Shown piece by piece: positions 51,604 through 60,761 of a stretch of DNA of 64,000 nt. The translations under genes and the position numbers were made by a program. The stretch is from NCBI RefSeq assembly GCF_019797745.1, contig NZ_VOSI01000003.1, forward strand, positions 558,001 to 622,000, read 5' to 3'. The notes under the pieces are model-generated. The model saw nothing but the letters and a program-made list of their open reading frames with translations, had not been told where the DNA came from and searched no databases. Within the stretch, counting starts at the first letter, position 1; every line of letters begins with the position of its first letter. This DNA comes from Edaphocola aurantiacus (lineage in GTDB: Bacteria > Bacteroidota > Bacteroidia > Chitinophagales > Chitinophagaceae).

Positions 51604-54411
51604 ATGAAAAAATTGTTCCTTCTGGATGCCTTTGCACTTATATTCAGAGCATATTATGCCCTTATCCGCAGCCCGAGGATTACCTCTGCCGGAAAAAATA
51701 CAAATGCGCAGTTCGGCTTTACCAATACCCTTATTGACCTGATCAAAAAATACCAGCCCTCACATATCGCGATCTGTTTCGATACACCCGGCGATACAGA
51801 GCGTCATGCTGATTTTGCAGATTATAAGGCCAACAGACAGGAAGCCCCGGAAGATTTGCTGGCCGCTATTCCGGATATTAAACGCATTATAGAAGGCTTC
51901 AATATTCCGATTATTGAAAGCCATGGTTACGAGGCCGATGATATTATCGGTACACTGGCCTGGCAGGCAGCCGATGCCGGATATGAGGTGTATATGGTGA
52001 CACCGGACAAGGACTATGGACAACTGGTCTGCAAAGACAATGTATATATTTTCAAGCCTGCTTATATGGGCAATAAAGAAGAGATTCTGGATGGGGAGAA
52101 GATATGTGCCAAATGGGATATTAAACGTTGTGAGCAGGTAATAGATATACTGGGCCTGATGGGCGATGCAGTAGATAATATTCCGGGTATTGCCGGTGTG
52201 GGTGAAAAAACAGCCGCAAAACTGCTTAAAGAATATGATACGCTGGAGAATGTACTGGCCAATGCGGATAGCATTAAGGGTGCATTAGGTGAGAAGGTGC
52301 GTGCGGGTAAAGAAAGTGCGATTCTTTCTAAAAAACTGGCTACCATCATTACCAATGTACCGGGAGTGCATTTTCATGAAGAGGATTTCTGCCTGAGCGA
52401 GATGAATGAAGCGGATCTGGTAGAAGTATTTACCGAACTGGAATTCCGTACACTGGGCAAACGTATCCTGGGTGATGCCTTTAAAGTGACCACCAATGAA
52501 AAAGTACAATTAGATCTTTTTGGTAATGAAGTTGCGGTTGCAGAAAGCAAAAGCAATACAACAACAGCTGCCCCGGAATTGTTTGTATCCTTCAAAACCG
52601 CAAAAGACACACCACACCAGTATCATACAGTAGATACACCAGAGGCGATCGATTCACTGATCGGGCAACTGAAGCAATATAAAGAGATCTGTTTCGATAC
52701 CGAAACAACCGGTACCGATCCTAATAATGTACAGATGGTAGGCATGAGCTTTGCCGTAGAAAAAGGTACAGCTTATTATGTGCCCGTAAGTGCAGACCAG
52801 GATGAGGCGATGAAGACTGTTGCCGCTTTCGCCCCACTCTTCAACGATGATGCTATTACCTGGATCGGACAGAATATTAAATATGATATTATTATACTGA
52901 AATGGTATCAGCAATTTATTGCCGGACCAGTATTCGATACCATGGTAGCGCATTATGTAATAGAGCCGGAAGGCAGACGCAGCATGGATTTGCTGGCACA
53001 GCAATTCTTGCAGTACGATCCGATCTCCATCACCGAACTGATCGGTAAAAAAGGGAAAGGACAGCTTACGATGCGCGATGTACCGGTACCGCAGGTGGCC
53101 GAATATGCTGCAGAGGATGCAGATATCACCTTGCAGTTAAAAGAAGCTCTGGCTCCGCTGATTATCGAAAAAGCAGTAGAAAGAGTGTTTAATGAAGCCG
53201 ATAATCCGCTGGTAAAAGTACTGGCGAATATGGAAGTGGAAGGTGTACGGATAGATGAGCAGTTCCTGCAGGACTATTCTAAAGAGCTGGAGCGTGATGC
53301 AAGAATCTTTGAAGAGAATGTATACCAGTCAGCCGGTGTGCGCTTTAATCTGGCCTCTCCTAAGCAATTGGGTGAAGTACTGTTTGATAAATTAAAGCTC
53401 GATCCCAAAGCGAAAAAAACAAAGACCGGACAATATGCAACCGGTGAGGATGTATTGCTGAAGCTTGCGAATGAACATAAGATCGTAGATGATATTCTCG
53501 GTTTCCGGGAACTGACCAAACTGCGCAATACTTATGTAGATGCCCTGCCACTGATGATCAATCCGAAAACAGGCAGAGTACATACCTCTTACAGCCAGAC
53601 GACCGCTGTAACGGGCCGTCTGAGCAGCAACAATCCTAACTTACAGAATATACCGGTGCGTACCGATCGCGGGCGGGAGATCAGAAAAGCATTTATCCCA
53701 AGAGATGAGCAGCATATCCTGCTGAGTGCCGATTATTCCCAGATCGAATTGCGTATTGTAGCGGCGATCAGCGGCGATCCTAATATGTGTGAAGCTTTCC
53801 GCAGTGGTGCCGATATTCACGCAGCTACAGCAGCTAAAGTATATGGTATTGATATTGCCGATGTGACCAAGGAACAGCGTTATAAAGCCAAGAGTGTAAA
53901 CTTCGGTATTATATACGGACAAGGCGCATTTGGTCTGGCAGCTAACTTAGGCATCAGTCGTACCGAGGCCAAGGAGATCATTGATAATTATAAACGTGAG
54001 TTTGCAGGCATCAACCAATATATGGATGATATGATGAACTTCGCCAAAGAAAACGGCTTTGTACAAACCTTACTGGGCCGTAAGACCTGGTTAAGAGATA
54101 TTCAGTCTGGTAATGCAGTCGTGAGAGGATACGCGGAGCGTGCTGCGATCAATGCACCGATACAGGGTACGGCTGCAGATATGATCAAACTGGCGATGAT
54201 ACGTATTGATGCGGCTTTACGTGACGCGCAATTACGTTCCAAAATGATCTTACAGGTACACGATGAGTTGATCCTGGATGTATATAAAGAAGAACTGGAT
54301 ACCGTGAAAGCATTGGTACTGGAACATATGCGTGCAGCCTTACCATTGCCGAATGATGTGCCTGTAGAAGCAGAAGCAGGTCATGGCCTGAACTGGCTGG
54401 AAGCACACTAG
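51604..54411 (+). CDS. polA: DNA polymerase I
   Basis: Pol I fills gaps and removes RNA primers. The 935-residue product has all three domains: 5'-3' exonuclease (1 to about 290; 'GYEADDIIGTLA', 'LMGDAVDNIPGIAGVG'), a proofreading 3'-5' exonuclease domain with the catalytic 'DTETTGTD', so likely active, and the polymerase domain with motif A 'SADYSQIELRI', motif B 'RYKAKSVNFGIIYG' and motif C 'LQVHDELILD'. It is monocistronic. Its stop overlaps by four bases (CTAG) with the convergent phosphatase gene. Confidence 0.97.
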   Translation: MKKLFLLDAFALIFRAYYALIRSPRITSAGKNTNAQFGFTNTLIDLIKKYQPSHIAICFDTPGDTERHADFADYKANRQEAPEDLLAAIPDIKRIIEGFNIPIIESHGYEADDIIGTLAWQAADAGYEVYMVTPDKDYGQLVCKDNVYIFKPAYMGNKEEILDGEKICAKWDIKRCEQVIDILGLMGDAVDNIPGIAGVGEKTAAKLLKEYDTLENVLANADSIKGALGEKVRAGKESAILSKKLATIITNVPGVHFHEEDFCLSEMNEADLVEVFTELEFRTLGKRILGDAFKVTTNEKVQLDLFGNEVAVAESKSNTTTAAPELFVSFKTAKDTPHQYHTVDTPEAIDSLIGQLKQYKEICFDTETTGTDPNNVQMVGMSFAVEKGTAYYVPVSADQDEAMKTVAAFAPLFNDDAITWIGQNIKYDIIILKWYQQFIAGPVFDTMVAHYVIEPEGRRSMDLLAQQFLQYDPISITELIGKKGKGQLTMRDVPVPQVAEYAAEDADITLQLKEALAPLIIEKAVERVFNEADNPLVKVLANMEVEGVRIDEQFLQDYSKELERDARIFEENVYQSAGVRFNLASPKQLGEVLFDKLKLDPKAKKTKTGQYATGEDVLLKLANEHKIVDDILGFRELTKLRNTYVDALPLMINPKTGRVHTSYSQTTAVTGRLSSNNPNLQNIPVRTDRGREIRKAFIPRDEQHILLSADYSQIELRIVAAISGDPNMCEAFRSGADIHAATAAKVYGIDIADVTKEQRYKAKSVNFGIIYGQGAFGLAANLGISRTEAKEIIDNYKREFAGINQYMDDMMNFAKENGFVQTLLGRKTWLRDIQSGNAVVRGYAERAAINAPIQGTAADMIKLAMIRIDAALRDAQLRSKMILQVHDELILDVYKEELDTVKALVLEHMRAALPLPNDVPVEAEAGHGLNWLEAH

Positions 54412-54959
54412 TGTTGCTTTATAGCCAATCGAAACTTTTCGATATCTATGTTCCGGATCAGCCGGGGCAGATTGCCAAATATTTTATGAAAGCCATATCC
54501 GCCATACATCATTTCGGATATGGCTTTCTCTTTGTCCCAACCCTGGTACAGAATGCGGTACATGGCCACTACTGTTCCTGTACGGTCCGATCCGTGCCAG
54601 CAATGAATCAGTACCTTGCCCTCAGATTGTTCTATCTGCCTGAAAATAGCCACAAGATCCTCTTCTGTCATGCTTGCAGTTACTACTTTAATATGATGCA
54701 GGTTGATTTTTGCCTGTCCGCTGCGACAGCGATCAGACCAGATTGTACGCAGGTTGATCACGTCTGTAAATCCTGCGGTTTCCAAAGCCTTAAAACCCTT
54801 ACGGTGCGGCTGTCCTGAACGGTACAAGTGTGCACTTACCAGATGTATATTTTTGATAGGTAAAATAGTATCCTGTGCCCGGAGCGATTGCGACAGGCCC
54901 AGCATCAGTAATGCCGGTAGTAACCAGGGGTAGCGGCCGGTATATAGTGAATGACGCAT
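54408..54959 (-). CDS. Secreted dual-specificity/tyrosine phosphatase-like protein
   Basis: The 183-residue product has an N-terminal signal peptide ('LRA|QDT') and a cysteine-phosphatase domain with the P-loop 'HCWHGSDRTG' (C120, R126), an intact CX5R active site. The 'NLRTIWSDRC' region resembles the DSP/PTP family with a shortened core. Periplasmic phosphatases of this type may act on phosphoproteins, lipids or sugars. It starts one base inside the stop of the upstream ABC permease gene, indicating translational coupling. Confidence 0.82.
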   Translation of the reverse strand: MRHSLYTGRYPWLLPALLMLGLSQSLRAQDTILPIKNIHLVSAHLYRSGQPHRKGFKALETAGFTDVINLRTIWSDRCRSGQAKINLHHIKVVTASMTEEDLVAIFRQIEQSEGKVLIHCWHGSDRTGTVVAMYRILYQGWDKEKAISEMMYGGYGFHKIFGNLPRLIRNIDIEKFRLAIKQH

Positions 54960-56020
54960 TAATTCAGTTTTACGCGCGGGTCCAGTTTGGTGTACAGCAG
55001 ATCGGTCAGTACACTCACTACTACAAAGATAGCTGCGGACAGCAATACGGCACCCATCACGACAGGGAAGTCAAATTTATCCAGGGCATCAACCGTTAGT
55101 TTACCCAGGCCTTTCCAGCTGAAGATAAATTCTACGAAGAAAGAACCTGCGAGCAATTCAGCCAGCCAGCCAGAAATGGCCGTCACTACGGGATTGAGTG
55201 CATTGGGCAAAGCATGGCGGAATACTACTTTTGTTTTACTTAATCCCTTGGCATAAGCCGTGCGGATATAGTCCTGCGACAATACATCCAGCAGCGCGCT
55301 TCGGGTTAGTTGTGCAATGATAGCCAGTGGACGTATGCCGAGTGTCAGCGCCGGTAAGATCAGGTGCTGTATGGCCAGTCTCCTGCCTCCGAAGGCATCA
55401 TACTCCCATAGACTCCCTACCATAGGCAGACCGGTAATACTGCTGAGCAGGTACCCGAAAATATAGGCAATGATGAGCCCTGCAAAAAAAGATGGAGCAG
55501 AGATACCTACTACAGAACCCAGGATAGCACTGATGTCCCAGAAGGTGTCTTTCTTCACTGCGGCCAGCATACCGAGCAGAATGCCGATCACCGTTGCAAA
55601 GATCATGGCTGAAAGTGCCAGGACCATAGTGCCCGGCATCGCATCTGCCAGCACATCCCATACCAGCCGCTTGGTCTGGTAAGAACGGCCGAAATATGGT
55701 TTTTTCCAGACCAGTGCATGGTCAGCACCAAAGTTTACTAAAGATGCATACTGATACTTAGCCTGGTTTACAGAATCACGTTCATGCACCGTCAGGGGCA
55801 GCATATCATTCAGGTAGTAACCGTAACGGGTCAGCAAAGGCTTATCCAGGTTCAGTTCTTTGCGTACATGTTCGATAGAAGCCAGGTCACTGCGTTGCCC
55901 CAAAGTAAGCCTTGCCGGATCACCGGGCAGGGCATTGAAAAGTACAAACACAAGTGTAATCACCCCCCAGAGTACAGAGAGTGCATAACCGATCTTCTTT
56001 ATGAAATACGCAAATGTCAA
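54959..56020 (-). CDS. Oligopeptide-type ABC transporter permease (DppB-like, TTG start)
   Basis: The 353-residue product has six predicted membrane helices and the permease EAA-loop 'AYAKGLSKTKVVFRHALPNA', with the family N-terminus 'VLWGVITLVFVLFNALPGDP'. It resembles DppB/OppB-type permeases of peptide/nickel importers. The partner permease, ATPases and binding protein are not in the window. TTG 56020 is the only start before an in-frame stop (TAG at 56026-56024). Its stop overlaps the phosphatase start by one base. Confidence 0.88.
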   Translation of the reverse strand: MTFAYFIKKIGYALSVLWGVITLVFVLFNALPGDPARLTLGQRSDLASIEHVRKELNLDKPLLTRYGYYLNDMLPLTVHERDSVNQAKYQYASLVNFGADHALVWKKPYFGRSYQTKRLVWDVLADAMPGTMVLALSAMIFATVIGILLGMLAAVKKDTFWDISAILGSVVGISAPSFFAGLIIAYIFGYLLSSITGLPMVGSLWEYDAFGGRRLAIQHLILPALTLGIRPLAIIAQLTRSALLDVLSQDYIRTAYAKGLSKTKVVFRHALPNALNPVVTAISGWLAELLAGSFFVEFIFSWKGLGKLTVDALDKFDFPVVMGAVLLSAAIFVVVSVLTDLLYTKLDPRVKLN

Positions 56021-56037
56021 ATGCTATAATGATTAAT

Positions 56038-56646
56038 TTATGGATGCAGCTGCTGCTGTAATTGTTCTTTCTTTCCGTTCTGCCATTCTTCTTTCAATAT
56101 ACTCAGTACAATACTGTCTCTGCGGCTGCCATCTGCTGTAAGGCAATGACTGCGTAGTGTGCCCTCTATAGTACACCCGATGCGTTGCATAGCGGCTATA
56201 CTCCGGGCATTGCGGGTATCGGCACGCAGTTCTACCCTTTCGATTCCCCATTGCTCAAAAGCAAAAGACAGGAGCAGATACTTGCAGTGTTTGTTCAGTC
56301 CCGTTCCCTGTTGGGCTTTGGCGTACCAGGTATACCCCAGCTGCAGGCTTCGGTGTTGCGGTTGAATATCATAAAACCGGGTGCTGCCTACATAGGTGCC
56401 GGTTTGTTTATCAAACACGATAAAGGGATATTCCCTGCCCTCTTCACGGGCAGTTACCGCATTGTGTACATATGCCGTCATACTTTCTTCATCAGAAGGA
56501 CGTACCAGGGAATATTGCCAGATATCCGGCTCGTTCAGTACGTAGGGTATGAAGTATTGTATATCACTTTCTTCCAAAGGGCGTAATAATACCCTTTCAT
56601 CTTCCAGCACAACATCTTTATCTAAACTAATGCTCGGTGTAAACAT
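56038..56646 (-). CDS. GNAT acetyltransferase (RimJ/RimL-like)
   Basis: A 202-residue GCN5-type N-acetyltransferase of the RimJ/RimL branch. The core pattern 'RLGYTWYAKAQQGTGLNKHCKYLLL' in part, and 'RVELRADTRNARSIAAMQRIGCTIEG' in part, give the acetyl-CoA-binding and C-terminal regions. The acceptor is unknown; relatives acetylate N-termini of ribosomal proteins or small molecules. It lies 17 bases upstream of the ABC permease on the same strand, so co-transcription is likely. Confidence 0.85.
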   Translation of the reverse strand: MFTPSISLDKDVVLEDERVLLRPLEESDIQYFIPYVLNEPDIWQYSLVRPSDEESMTAYVHNAVTAREEGREYPFIVFDKQTGTYVGSTRFYDIQPQHRSLQLGYTWYAKAQQGTGLNKHCKYLLLSFAFEQWGIERVELRADTRNARSIAAMQRIGCTIEGTLRSHCLTADGSRRDSIVLSILKEEWQNGKKEQLQQQLHP

Positions 56647-56670
56647 AGAGGTTGGTTTTCGATTGAAATA

Positions 56671-57630
56671 TTATAGCGTGTATATATACTGCAGCAATGT
56701 TTGTCCTACCGCTTTGAGGGTATTTTTATCTACATTGCTCATATCATCTTTAGTGGTATGCCAGTAATGGGCAAAACCGGTATTGGTATTGGCCGGGAGG
56801 TCAATGATATCAATTGTAGGGATGCGGGCTATTTCATTTACCGGCATATGATCATCGGTAATGGTAGCGCCTTGCTCAAATACAAAATAAGAAGAGTAAC
56901 CGGCTTTGGCTGCAGCTTCCCAAACCCCCTGCTGAATAGCACCGGCATATTGTTTAGAGTTGCCTTCCAGCGCAAAGCGGGCATTTTTACTGCCTACCAT
57001 ATCCAGCAGAATACCGCCAATGGCTTTATAGCCCGGCGTATGCGGGTTCTTAGCCCAGTACTGTGTACCCAGTGCATAAGAGTCTTCACCCCACTCACTT
57101 TTACCATAATCCTCAACATCCGTCAACAGGATATCGATACCCAGGTCGCCGTCAAATTTATTTTGCTTCAGTACATTAGCCAATTCGATCAGTACACCTA
57201 CACCACTGGCGCCGTCATTGGCTCCCAGTACAGGTTTAGTCTTATCTTCCTGGTCAGCCCATGGTCTGCTGTCCCAGTGTGCGAGTAACAGCAAGCGATG
57301 TGTTGCTTTAGGATTGATGGCACCGATCAGGTTGATGCAACGCAGGCTCTTACCATCTTTTGCGGTAAAGCTGGTCTCCTGGCGGTACACAGTATCGCAT
57401 GATTTTTTGAGTTCGCTTTCCATCCAGGCAGCGCATTGTTCCTGTGCTGGAGAGTTGGGCAGGCGTGGACCGAAATCTACCTGTTTTTGTATATGACTAT
57501 AGGCATTATCCGCGTTGAAGGCAGGTACTTTCACTTCTGTCTGCTCCGTAACTGTTTCTGTCTGGTTCCCGTTACCACAGGAAGAGAACAGTAAAGATGC
57601 AGCCGTCAGTGAGGTTAAAATGAGTTTCAT
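56671..57630 (-). CDS. Glutaminyl-cyclase-like M28 family lipoprotein
   Basis: The 319-residue product has a lipoprotein signal ('LLFSSC') and an M28-type aminopeptidase/QC domain with 'AHWDSRPWAD', 'GANDGASGVGVLIEL', 'TDVEDYG' and 'HYWHTTKDDMSNVD', giving the Asp, Glu and His zinc ligands of QC enzymes. Glutaminyl cyclases convert N-terminal Gln to pyroglutamate. Bacteroidota QCs are envelope-bound and fit the many '|Q' signal peptidase sites of the window. An aminopeptidase role is the alternative. Confidence 0.83.
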   Translation of the reverse strand: MKLILTSLTAASLLFSSCGNGNQTETVTEQTEVKVPAFNADNAYSHIQKQVDFGPRLPNSPAQEQCAAWMESELKKSCDTVYRQETSFTAKDGKSLRCINLIGAINPKATHRLLLLAHWDSRPWADQEDKTKPVLGANDGASGVGVLIELANVLKQNKFDGDLGIDILLTDVEDYGKSEWGEDSYALGTQYWAKNPHTPGYKAIGGILLDMVGSKNARFALEGNSKQYAGAIQQGVWEAAAKAGYSSYFVFEQGATITDDHMPVNEIARIPTIDIIDLPANTNTGFAHYWHTTKDDMSNVDKNTLKAVGQTLLQYIYTL

Positions 57631-57651
57631 ATGTCTTGTATTTGCTAATGT

Positions 57652-59175
57652 TTATTTTAAAAATTTACCGATTACCGGCATTGCTTTCAGTTCATTGCGC
57701 TCTAATCGCAGCACTAAAAATAAGAAAGAAATAAATAGGATAACCCCTGAAGCCAGTCTGATTACGGCATTGCTGTCCGGGAATACATAAGTGATGATTC
57801 CTTTATGCAGCAGATATAATGATATAATAACGGTAAGATAGGTCAGAATACGTTTGATCGGGTATGGAACCGGATAATATTTTTGCCCGGAGATATAACA
57901 GACCACCACCATACTGGCATAACAGATCAGGGTTGTCCAGGCCGATGCCAGCATTTCGTATTTAGGGATGAAGAGGTAGTTGCCCGCAAACGTAATCGCC
58001 GCTCCGAATAAGGTAATGTAAATGCCTACGCGCATACGGTCCGTGATCTTATACCAGATCGACAGGTTGTAATATATACCACTGAATACATTTGCAATCA
58101 GCAATATCGGCACTACAAACAGGCCCACACGATAAGGTGCACCCATATAATATTTCCATACATCATCCAGGAACAGAGCTGTCGTCAGGAAGGCAAGACA
58201 TACGGTGATGACAAACCACTTCATGACCCTGGCATATAATTCCGGGGCATTTTTATCCTGCGAGCGGCTGAAAAAGAAGGGTTCTGCAGCCATGCGGAAG
58301 GCCGTTACAAATAAGGTAATAATAATAGACAGCTTATAGTTCTGAGAGTAAATAGCCTGTATCCTCATTGCGTATTCCTTTGTATTCGGAATCAGCTTCA
58401 CCAGCATCTGGCGATCTATCACCTCATTCACCATACCCGCCAGACCAATAATGATCATGGGAGAGCTGTAGGCAAACATTTTTTTCCATAATGTCTTGTC
58501 TATTTTAAAGGTGAATTGCTTCCACTCATTGAACAGCATCAGGAATACAAAAATACTCTGTATCAGGTTTGCGATCAGTACGAAGGAGACCACCGTAAAA
58601 CTATTGACCAGCCAGCTCCAGATACTATCCGGATAATGATTGGCCAACTTGGGTAAAATCACGACAAAGAAGGTAACCATGATGATATTGACCACAATAC
58701 CGAAGACCTTTATGAAAGCATACTTTCTTGGCTTCTGTTCCTGGCGCAGTAATGCAAAAGGAATGGTCTGTATAGTATCAAAGAAAAGAATCAATGCTGT
58801 AAGACTGATATACTCGGTATGCCCCTCCAGTTCTACAAAGCGCTCTACCGGTACCCGTAATGCGTATAAAAGCAGGCAGAGAATGATGGTACTGAACAGC
58901 AGCGAACCGAACGCGGTATTGAAAAAGTCTTTCTGCCGCTCTTTCTGCCTGGAACAAAAACGGAAATAAGCCGTTTCCATACCATAAGTAAAGATTACAT
59001 TCAGTAAGGCAAAATAGGAATAAATAAGGGTCACACTACCCTGCTGTACCATCTGTGCTTTCGATACCAGCAGGTAAGAAAGCAAGGGAAGTATCAAACT
59101 GTTGAGTAAACGTGCGGCCACGTTACTCATGCCATACCATAGTGTTTGTCCGGCTAATTGTTTTACTGCTGCCAA
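57652..59175 (-). CDS. Wzx/MATE-like polysaccharide flippase (TTG start)
   Basis: The product (507 residues from TTG 59175) has about 12-14 hydrophobic helices and the N-terminal pattern 'AAVKQLAGQTLWYGMSNV', typical of the oligosaccharide flippase/MVF superfamily. Bacteroidota have several such genes for O-antigen, lipid or lipoprotein-linked glycans. TTG 59175 is preferred over 59196, because the latter sits inside a TTG-N18-TAAGTTTG promoter (59222-59194). The C-terminal loops are Lys-rich. The gene is probably monocistronic. Confidence 0.8.
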   Translation of the reverse strand: MAAVKQLAGQTLWYGMSNVAARLLNSLILPLLSYLLVSKAQMVQQGSVTLIYSYFALLNVIFTYGMETAYFRFCSRQKERQKDFFNTAFGSLLFSTIILCLLLYALRVPVERFVELEGHTEYISLTALILFFDTIQTIPFALLRQEQKPRKYAFIKVFGIVVNIIMVTFFVVILPKLANHYPDSIWSWLVNSFTVVSFVLIANLIQSIFVFLMLFNEWKQFTFKIDKTLWKKMFAYSSPMIIIGLAGMVNEVIDRQMLVKLIPNTKEYAMRIQAIYSQNYKLSIIITLFVTAFRMAAEPFFFSRSQDKNAPELYARVMKWFVITVCLAFLTTALFLDDVWKYYMGAPYRVGLFVVPILLIANVFSGIYYNLSIWYKITDRMRVGIYITLFGAAITFAGNYLFIPKYEMLASAWTTLICYASMVVVCYISGQKYYPVPYPIKRILTYLTVIISLYLLHKGIITYVFPDSNAVIRLASGVILFISFLFLVLRLERNELKAMPVIGKFLK

Positions 59176-59193
59176 GTTGGGGGTTTTAACCCG

Positions 59194-59222
59194 CAAACTT
59201 AAAGATTTAAACTATATCGCAA
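59194..59222 (-). promoter_or_regulatory. Promoter of the flippase gene
   Basis: TTG (59222-59220), 18 nt, TAAGTTTG (59201-59194), a full consensus match whose start site would lie between 59190 and 59185, before TTG 59175. Confidence 0.6.
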
Positions 59223-59310
59223 GCAATGATCCATAAAAGTTTTAACAGAATAGCTATGCACAAAACTTAATCGGCCCGGCTGACAAAAAATTAGTAATCT
59301 TGTAGCCTGT

Positions 59311-60105
59311 ATGGAAAGGACAACAACTTACAAACCAACGATATTAATCGTTAATGATGATGGTATTACCGCACCGGGACTCGCCAACCTGATTGAAGCT
59401 GTGGCGGACCTGGGCGAAATTATTGTAGTAGCACCGGACAGCCCTCAATCCGGTATGGGACATGCTGTAACCATAGGCAATACCCTGCGGCTGGTAAAAG
59501 TGAACCTGTTTGAAGAAATGGGTATTGAAGCATATCAGTGTAGTGGTACACCGGTAGATTGCGTAAAGATGGCACAGGATATCCTGTTGCACCGCAAACC
59601 GACCATTTGCCTGAGTGGGATCAACCACGGCTCTAATGCCTCTATTAATGTCATCTATTCGGGAACCATGTCTGCAGCTATGGAAGCGGCGATAGACGGT
59701 ATACCTGCTGCCGGTTTTTCCCTGCAGGATTTTAGGTGGGATGCCGATTTCAGTATTGCTAAAAAAGTAGTGCGTACGGTAACACAGCAAATGCTGGGCA
59801 GCCACCTTCCTGAAAATTTCCTGGTGAATGTTAACATACCCAAGGTTTCAGAAGCCGATTTTAAAGGAATTAAAGTATGCCGTCAGGCCAGTGCGCAGTG
59901 GAAGGAGAATTTTGAAAAACGCGTAGATCCCCGTGGAAATGACTATTACTGGATGACCGGTAAGTTTGTGAACAATGATATGGGCGCTGATACAGACCTG
60001 GAAAACCTGAAACAGGGCTATGCCTCTGTCGTTCCGGTGAAGTTTGATCTTACGGATGAAGTAGTAGGCAGCTGGATTCGCAGAAACTGGGAAGTAGAAG
60101 GATAA
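59311..60105 (+). CDS. surE: 5'/3'-nucleotidase SurE
   Basis: SurE is a metal-dependent nucleotidase and exopolyphosphatase. The 264-residue product has the metal-binding N-terminus 'ILIVNDDGITAPG', 'CSGTPVDCVKMAQD', and the signature 'SGINHGSNASINVIYSGTM'. Length is slightly above average. It starts 20 bases after a TAATCTTG sequence that is one mismatch from the promoter element, and ends before a strong terminator. Confidence 0.94.
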   Translation: MERTTTYKPTILIVNDDGITAPGLANLIEAVADLGEIIVVAPDSPQSGMGHAVTIGNTLRLVKVNLFEEMGIEAYQCSGTPVDCVKMAQDILLHRKPTICLSGINHGSNASINVIYSGTMSAAMEAAIDGIPAAGFSLQDFRWDADFSIAKKVVRTVTQQMLGSHLPENFLVNVNIPKVSEADFKGIKVCRQASAQWKENFEKRVDPRGNDYYWMTGKFVNNDMGADTDLENLKQGYASVVPVKFDLTDEVVGSWIRRNWEVEG

Positions 60106-60114
60106 ACTACATTT

Positions 60115-60148
60115 CTGGCGCAAGTTTGCAACTTGCGCCAGTATTTTT
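60115..60148 (+). terminator. Terminator after surE
   Basis: Perfect 12-bp arms (60115-60126, 60130-60141), loop TGC, followed by a T-run. Confidence 0.85.
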
Positions 60149-60223
60149 AAGCTTTTTGCACCGATACAATCAGCCATATTTCTTCGGTCTTAGTAGACTA
60201 TGAAACACTAATACCTGTAAATA

Positions 60224-60742
60224 TTATTTTGTAGTTGTACTGCCCATGCTCTGCCCCAGGCGTTCAAACTCAATATCATTGGCCTCCCAGAGCTCAATCT
60301 TGTTGCCTTCGATATCCATAATATGAACGAACTTGCCATAAGAATAGCTTTCTATGGTATCTAATACCGTAACACCTTCTGTCTTTAACTGTTCTACCAG
60401 CCGGCTAAGATCAGCCACACGGTAATTGATCATAAAATCCTTCTCAGAAGGGGCAAAGTATTTAGTTGTTTCCTTAAACGGACTCCATTGCGTGAAACCC
60501 TTACGGGTACTGTCTGCGCCCTGATACCATTCAAATACAGATCCGTAATCATTTACATTCAGGTCTAAATGCTGAGCATACCATTCCCTGATCTTTTTAG
60601 GATCCTTGCATTTAAAAAATATGCCACCGATACCGGTTACTCTTTTAGGTTTAGCCTGGTCTTTACCCACGAGTTCTTTAGCGCTGAAACCCAGTCCGAA
60701 TGAGGTGATCAGGGCCAGTGCCGGGAATAAAATTCTTTTCAT
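60224..60742 (-). CDS. VOC (glyoxalase/bleomycin-resistance) family protein, exported
   Basis: From ATG 60742 the product (172 residues) has a probable signal peptide ('SFGLGFSAKEL') and a VOC domain with the paired beta-alpha-beta-beta-beta halves: 'GIFFKCKDPKKIREWY' and 'DFMINYRVADLSRLVEQL', ending 'MDIEGNKIELWEAND'. The metal ligands are partly visible (Glu of 'KIELWE'). The substrate is unknown. A longer frame to 60811 precedes the signal peptide and is rejected. It is followed on the same strand by nothing; upstream lies a four-helix membrane gene. Confidence 0.8.
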   Translation of the reverse strand: MKRILFPALALITSFGLGFSAKELVGKDQAKPKRVTGIGGIFFKCKDPKKIREWYAQHLDLNVNDYGSVFEWYQGADSTRKGFTQWSPFKETTKYFAPSEKDFMINYRVADLSRLVEQLKTEGVTVLDTIESYSYGKFVHIMDIEGNKIELWEANDIEFERLGQSMGSTTTK

Positions 60743-60761
60743 AATAAATGTATATTTTGAT

